Shown: one piece after another, positions 58,803-64,000 of the stretch | Numbering within the stretch: position 1 is the first letter of the stretch | Layout of the letters: the number at the start of each line of letters is the position of its first letter | Source of the DNA: Bacteroidota bacterium | GTDB taxonomy: Bacteria; Bacteroidota; Bacteroidia; Sphingobacteriales; Sphingobacteriaceae | Reading direction: 5' to 3' | DNA: 64,000 nt | NCBI GenBank assembly: GCA_013288485.1 | Contig: JABDBW010000002.1 | Coordinates: 1-64,000 of the forward strand | Notes under the pieces: generated by a model | What the model was told of the DNA's origin: nothing | The model's database searches: none | The model's input: the letters and a program-made list of their open reading frames with translations, nothing else | Program-made: the position numbers and the translations under genes

Positions 58803-59825
58803 ATGAAGCTGACTTATCAACCCTTTGAACTGCAACTCAGGCATCCGTTTACGATAGCTAAATTCTCACGCACCTCAACCCCGCTAATGCTGGTTCAACT
58901 CATACATGAAGGTTATACCGGGTACGGCGAAGCATCCATGGTGCCTTATATGGGCGAGAGCCCGGCCAGCGCTGCTGCTTTTTTGAACAAGGTTGATACC
59001 GCTCAATTTAAATATCCCTTTGATTTCGCGGCAATAATTAATTACCTGGACAGCATAGCCCCCGGCAACCCGGCAGTTAAAGCGGGCATTGATATTGCCT
59101 TGCATGACCTGGAAGGAAAACTGTTAAATAAACCCTGCTGGCAACTCGCAGGCAGCACCCCGCAATTAATGCCTGTAACGAGTTTAACTATTGGGATTGA
59201 TACCCCCGAAATGATTATCAAAAAAGTACAGGAAGCCGCAGGGTTTAAAGTAATAAAGGTAAAGCTGGGCCGGGATGATGATAAAGAACTGATAAAAACC
59301 ATTCGCTCAGTAACTAATTTACCGCTTTATGCGGATGTCAACCAGGGCTGGACGGACCGCAAAAAAAGCCTGGATATATTATACTGGCTGCACGAACAAG
59401 GGGTTGTTTTGATTGAACAACCCATGCTGAAAACTGATATTGACAGCAACGCCTGGCTAACCGAACATAGCCCCATACCCATTATTGGCGATGAGGCGGT
59501 GCAGCGTTTACCCGATGTTGAAAAAGCCAAAGGCGTATATCATGGCATAAACGTTAAGCTGATGAAATCGGCAGGAATGTATGAGGCGCGGCAAATGATA
59601 GTTAAAGCGGGGGAACTCGGATTAAAGGTGTTAATAGGCTGCATGAGCGAAACCAGTTGCGCCTCGCTGGCCGCGGCAGCCCTTGCCCCTCAATGCGACT
59701 GGGCAGATATTGACGGTCCGTTTTTAACTGTCAATAACCCCTATAAAATACCTGAATTTAAAGACGGAAAATACGTGTTAGACCATAAACCGGGCTTAGG
59801 ATTAGCAGTTGATGGCCGCAATTAA
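58803..59825 (+). CDS. Dipeptide epimerase (enolase superfamily, L-Ala-D/L-Glu epimerase-like)
   Basis: KVKLGRDDDKELIKTIRSVTNLPLYADVNQGW; LIEQPM; IIGDEAVQ; GCMSETSCASLAAAALA. Confidence 0.9.
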   Translation: MKLTYQPFELQLRHPFTIAKFSRTSTPLMLVQLIHEGYTGYGEASMVPYMGESPASAAAFLNKVDTAQFKYPFDFAAIINYLDSIAPGNPAVKAGIDIALHDLEGKLLNKPCWQLAGSTPQLMPVTSLTIGIDTPEMIIKKVQEAAGFKVIKVKLGRDDDKELIKTIRSVTNLPLYADVNQGWTDRKKSLDILYWLHEQGVVLIEQPMLKTDIDSNAWLTEHSPIPIIGDEAVQRLPDVEKAKGVYHGINVKLMKSAGMYEARQMIVKAGELGLKVLIGCMSETSCASLAAAALAPQCDWADIDGPFLTVNNPYKIPEFKDGKYVLDHKPGLGLAVDGRN

Positions 59826-59920
59826 CTAGCTTTAGTTAAGCATTAACCAGGAGCAATAACAACACAAAACACTCAAAAAAATGTTTAGCAAGAGGTTTTT
59901 AGTAATATCTTTGCCCCGAT

Positions 59921-60805
59921 ATGCACATGTTTTCTTTAATATCCAACGCAATAAGATCTATAGGCTCATTTATCAGTGATAATACCGGAATTATAGTATT
60001 TGGCCTTTTTTCATACATTTTTATTGCTGGTGGACTTTACTTCGTTTTTTATTTTTGGAAACGGAAAGAGCTTTGGAAAGCAAAAATTCAGGTAAATTTT
60101 CCTTCATATAAACATACCATTCGTGATATAAAATACTCCTTTTCGTCACTTATTGTTTTTGGTATTGTTGTATTTCCTATAGCCTGGGCAAAAAAGCATG
60201 GTTTAACCCTAATTTATACACCCATTGATAAATACGGGTATGTTTATTATTTCTTCAGCATATTTTTAATGATTGTTGTACATGATACCTATTTTTATTG
60301 GACACACCGCCTTTTGCATTGGAAGAAGATTTTTAAATGGACGCACCAAACGCACCATTTAACGCATAACCCTACACCATTTTCTGCATATGCCTTTCAC
60401 CCTATTGAGGCCCTTGTTCAAGTCGGCATTGTGCCATTAATTGCGTTTACAATTCCGGCTCATATATCAGCAATAGCTATTTTTTTAATTCATCAAATGT
60501 TTTTAAATGTTTTTGGGCACCTGGGCTACGAAATGGCACCCAAATCTATACGCAATAAATTTTTTAAATGGTCTAATACCGCCACCCACCACAATATGCA
60601 TCATACCAATGTTAAATATAACTTCGGTTTATATTTTAACTTTTGGGATAAGATCATGCACACCAATCATCCTCATTATGAGGATAATTTTGATAAAGTT
60701 ATTGCAAGGAAACTAGGCAAAGACATACCTAAAAACTCAGCTGTATCTAAAGAAGAAAAAATAAATGCCTCTACGAGAAAATCTTTGATCAAGGAACACG
60801 TATAA
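59921..60805 (+). CDS. Sterol desaturase/fatty-acid hydroxylase family protein (copy 1)
   Basis: HDTYFYWTHRLLHW; HQTHHLTHNPTPFSAYAFHP; HHNMHH histidine boxes. Confidence 0.9.
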   Translation: MHMFSLISNAIRSIGSFISDNTGIIVFGLFSYIFIAGGLYFVFYFWKRKELWKAKIQVNFPSYKHTIRDIKYSFSSLIVFGIVVFPIAWAKKHGLTLIYTPIDKYGYVYYFFSIFLMIVVHDTYFYWTHRLLHWKKIFKWTHQTHHLTHNPTPFSAYAFHPIEALVQVGIVPLIAFTIPAHISAIAIFLIHQMFLNVFGHLGYEMAPKSIRNKFFKWSNTATHHNMHHTNVKYNFGLYFNFWDKIMHTNHPHYEDNFDKVIARKLGKDIPKNSAVSKEEKINASTRKSLIKEHV

Positions 60806-60868
60806 ACTATTTTAGCAACAAAAAAATAGTGCAACTGCTGAAGGAGCACTGAATCCGGGAAGTATCCT

Positions 60869-62071
60869 CTAAACACTTAGACTGCCTGCTTTTGCCTGGT
60901 TTGCATTCGATAAACCGGGTGCATATTTTTTCCCATTCAAAAATTTACCGATAAAGGTATTTCTTACCATAAAGTTATAAGTAATTAATACGACAATAAA
61001 AGTAGCAGAAATAACGATTAGGAATTTGATAAATGCATTCAGATCAAAGTTGATCAACAGGACCTGGAAAAACATCACTACTGGCAAATGCGCTATATAT
61101 ATCCAGTATGAGGCATCCGACATATAGCGGGCAACCGGTGAATAGGTATTAAAACCCCTTAAAAATAAACCTATTATACCAAATACCAAAAACCATAAAG
61201 AAAGGGCCTTTAAAGCAGCGAATATATATAATCCGGAGGTCTTTTCTATACCGGGTTTCACAGCGAAGATGCCAATGTGTATAATAAATAATAATGTTCC
61301 TATAATAGCGAAAAGCCGATCATTTTTTTTGAATCTGTCAATGTGTTCTTTTTGATGGTATAGTAACCAGCCAAATGCAAAAAAAACGGCGTGTTGCACA
61401 ATTATCAAGGTAATTATTGAAAAACCTAAATAGGTATCAATAAAACCTTTCCGTTGCACACAAAACAATAGATAAGTGGCCACTGCAAATAAAACCGGGG
61501 CCAATTTAAGCCGGAAGATAGCCCCAAAGCCCGCGTTGATAGTAGCGGATATTTTGGGGGATATTTTTTTACAAAGCAGGGAAATTCCCCAGCCGCCAAC
61601 ACAAAAAAAAGACAGAAAATACAAATACCATAAATGCATGGTGTTGAAATTTTTCCACGCGGCGTTATTAAAAGTTTCAATTAATGCCGAAAATGTATTT
61701 ACTTGGTGAGTGGTTGTTAAAATAAAATAAGAAAAAATAAGAACCACTACCGGGTATATTAGCAAGAGCCCTATCGCCAAAGGCAAAACAATTCGTTTTA
61801 ACCGGTTTAATATCATCTTTTCAGGGCCGCGTTCAATAAATAGCATTGCCGCTAAAAAGCCGGATACAGTAAACAGTACCGACATACAAGTTGATTGCGT
61901 AAAAGCTGCCAAAAAATCAAATAATGCATTGGTGTTATGCGGGTCTTTAATTGGCCAGTTACTGCCAAAATTTGTAACTGCGTAAGTAAGTCCGGCGTGA
62001 GCAAAAACTACTATTAACATCATTGTTGCCCTTATCGTATCCAGCGCGTAGATACGGTTTTTTGTTTGCAT
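60869..62071 (-). CDS. Acyltransferase 3 / OpgC-like membrane protein
   Basis: RIYALDTIRATMMLIVVFAHAGLTY; multi-TM; MSDASYWIYIAHLPVVMFFQVLL. Confidence 0.88.
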   Translation of the reverse strand: MQTKNRIYALDTIRATMMLIVVFAHAGLTYAVTNFGSNWPIKDPHNTNALFDFLAAFTQSTCMSVLFTVSGFLAAMLFIERGPEKMILNRLKRIVLPLAIGLLLIYPVVVLIFSYFILTTTHQVNTFSALIETFNNAAWKNFNTMHLWYLYFLSFFCVGGWGISLLCKKISPKISATINAGFGAIFRLKLAPVLFAVATYLLFCVQRKGFIDTYLGFSIITLIIVQHAVFFAFGWLLYHQKEHIDRFKKNDRLFAIIGTLLFIIHIGIFAVKPGIEKTSGLYIFAALKALSLWFLVFGIIGLFLRGFNTYSPVARYMSDASYWIYIAHLPVVMFFQVLLINFDLNAFIKFLIVISATFIVVLITYNFMVRNTFIGKFLNGKKYAPGLSNANQAKAGSLSV

Positions 62072-62196
62072 AGTTAAATTTTCAATAGTTAGTGCTTAGT
62101 TTTACACTGTAAACAAATGTAAATAAATATTTAAAAGGTAGAAATAACGCCCAAATTTGTTCCCGATGCGTTTTAATTTTACTTTTACTGTTAAAT

Positions 62197-63042
62197 ATGC
62201 ACCTTATCTCGTCAATAGCAAATACAGTAAAGTGGCTGATCTTATTGATCAACAAGAACTTTGAGATAATAATATTTACCGGGATCGTATATTTATTATT
62301 TGCAGGGCCGTTTTATCTCTTTTTTTATACCCGGAATAAAAAAAAATACTGGCACGCAAAAATTCAGCAACGCTATGCGGAAAACAAGCATACCATCCGC
62401 GACATAAAGTATTCCATTTCTACAATTCTTATTTTTGGCACAGTTATCATTTTTTTAATATGGGCAATTAAGCATAGCTATACACTTGTTTATAATCCCA
62501 TTGGTAAATACGGATATAGCTGGTATTTTTTAAGTATATTGCTTACAATTGTTATACACGATACCTATTTTTACTGGACCCATCGGTTTTTGCACTGGAA
62601 ACCACTTTTCAAATGGTCGCATAAAACACACCATTTATCGCACAACCCAACACCTTTCTCTGCTTATGCTTTTCATCCGGTCGAAGCCTTTGTTAATGTA
62701 GGCATTGCTCCACTGATCGCCTTTACTATTCCTTGCCATGGATCGGCTATTGTTATATTTTTTTTTTATTCAACAGTTTTAAATGTTTTGGGCCATATCG
62801 GTTATGAATTTTTTCCGAAAGGATTTGCCACACATAAAATATTTAAATGGCACAATACCTCTACCCATCATAATATGCACCATAAGTTTGTAAGGTATAA
62901 TTATGGTTTGTATTTTAACTTTTGGGATAAGGCAATGAAAACCAATCATGCAAAATATGAAGAATATTTTGAGGGAGTGGTTACACAACGCGAACCCGCA
63001 AAGGTCACTTATGAAGCCCCGGTTGAAGAAGTATCAGCATAG
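62197..63042 (+). CDS. Sterol desaturase/fatty-acid hydroxylase family protein (copy 2)
   Basis: HDTYFYWTHRFLHW; HKTHHLSHNPTPFSAYAFHP; HHNMHH. Confidence 0.9.
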   Translation: MHLISSIANTVKWLILLINKNFEIIIFTGIVYLLFAGPFYLFFYTRNKKKYWHAKIQQRYAENKHTIRDIKYSISTILIFGTVIIFLIWAIKHSYTLVYNPIGKYGYSWYFLSILLTIVIHDTYFYWTHRFLHWKPLFKWSHKTHHLSHNPTPFSAYAFHPVEAFVNVGIAPLIAFTIPCHGSAIVIFFFYSTVLNVLGHIGYEFFPKGFATHKIFKWHNTSTHHNMHHKFVRYNYGLYFNFWDKAMKTNHAKYEEYFEGVVTQREPAKVTYEAPVEEVSA

Positions 63043-63044
63043 GT

Positions 63045-63500
63045 TTAAATGATCCGTTCTATTTTATAAGTTTTTCCGTTCAGGGTAAATTCGCCGCCCT
63101 TTTTTTGCCCTTTTAATTTTAAACCAATTGGCGAAGCCGGCGAAACTGCAAAATATATAACCCCGTGAACCAATAAACTCCCCGCGCTTATGGCCAGGTA
63201 AAAATTACCGTTATTGGTATAAACCACGCTGCCCGCTTCAGCTACAGTTGTATGGGTGCCGGTGCCAATAGAGTTTAAGGCAACCCTGAGTTTATTGGCC
63301 TCACTTAACTGCTGCATATTACGGTCGGTTTCCTGCTGCATCATGGCCCTGCCGGTTTCATACTTATCACCGGCGCTGCTTTTGGTATCTTCCGTTGATG
63401 CCTGCTGCGCTTCCTTAATTCCTTGTTCGGCAGCCTCCATTCGCATTTTAATATAGTCGGCACAGCGCGTATACAATTCTGCTTTTATATCACTCATCAA
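63045..63500 (-). CDS. GreA/GreB-like protein
   Basis: C-terminal GSVVYTNNGNFYLAISAG...VYFAVSPASPIGLKLKGQKKGGEFTLNGKTYKI pattern. Confidence 0.65.
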   Translation of the reverse strand: MMSDIKAELYTRCADYIKMRMEAAEQGIKEAQQASTEDTKSSAGDKYETGRAMMQQETDRNMQQLSEANKLRVALNSIGTGTHTTVAEAGSVVYTNNGNFYLAISAGSLLVHGVIYFAVSPASPIGLKLKGQKKGGEFTLNGKTYKIERII

Positions 63501-63655
63501 TAATATCTAAATTAATAGCTAAATATACTGCCTAACATAGTTATTATTTTGATAAATAAGTCTTGCCTACTGTACCTGTAGTTCAAAAATATGCTCAGAC
63601 GTTTAAGAAAAAATAGTAAGTTTGGTATTAATTTAAACTTTGCACGCATTAGTAA

Positions 63656-64000
63656 ATGAATAAGAAAAAGGTATTGATAACCGGGGCAAGCAGGGGGCTG
63701 GGGCTGGCAATATCAAAAAAATTATCGGCAGAATACTCTTTAATTCTTCATGCTTCCAGTCCCGAAAGCTTTACGCATATTGAACCGGGCAGCCAGCTTT
63801 TATGTGCAGATTTTGCTGACCCCGAACAACTAACTGCCTTTTGTAAACAATTAAAAAAAGAACATGGCGATTCCCTCTACGCGGTAGTGAACAACGCCGG
63901 TGTAACCTTCGATAAATCATTGATCTATCAGCCCGAGGATGATATTGATAAGATGCTCAATATTAATTTAAAGGCCCCTATCATGATATGTAAAACCGCC
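63656..64000 (+). CDS. SDR-family oxidoreductase (3-oxoacyl-ACP reductase-like), truncated by window end
   Basis: MNKKKVLITGASRGLGLAISKKL...VVNNAGVTFDKSL...NINLKAPIMI. Confidence 0.9.
   Translation, partial: MNKKKVLITGASRGLGLAISKKLSAEYSLILHASSPESFTHIEPGSQLLCADFADPEQLTAFCKQLKKEHGDSLYAVVNNAGVTFDKSLIYQPEDDIDKMLNINLKAPIMICKTA

Noticed and set aside
60808-60832. actatttt/aaaatagt hairpin after the hydroxylase gene
   Set aside because: Weak AT-only stem between convergent genes; likely an ordinary terminator.

Overview
Bacteroidota window (Sphingobacteriaceae-like by gene content). About 1-44.7 kb looks like a conjugative-element (ICE)-type region. It has accessory cargo on the left, then an RteC-like regulator, a CTnDOT-type tra module (TraE to TraN-like), a DarB-like methylase-helicase giant protein, and a large serine recombinase whose ORF runs antisense into an intact tRNA-Asp(GTC). 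About 44.8-64 kb looks chromosomal: acyl-CoA dehydrogenase, TlpA, a PIN toxin-antitoxin pair, a VWA protein, an ECF sigma/anti-sigma locus, PepT, an M14 peptidase, rhomboid, dipeptide epimerase, two fatty-acid hydroxylases, acyltransferase, GreA-like and SDR. The best candidate for an undescribed system is in the left cargo: a four-gene signalling cassette (LuxR-type response regulator, Cys/Pro-tailed lipoprotein, multi-TM protein, sensor-less HisKA_3 kinase) present in two diverged copies. These copies flank an ECF-sigma/FecR/SusC/SusD/TlpA-hybrid locus and a DUF6520-like peptide/MauE/AraC unit with four 21-bp tandem repeats. Other direct observations: a 17-bp perfect inverted repeat upstream of the second response regulator; a ~140-bp segmental duplication carrying a sigma-factor start; two apparent homopolymer frameshifts; an in-frame stop in a candidate immunity gene; and a strong antisense terminator plus the tRNA inside the recombinase 3' end. 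All family calls come from reading motifs; no database search was possible.
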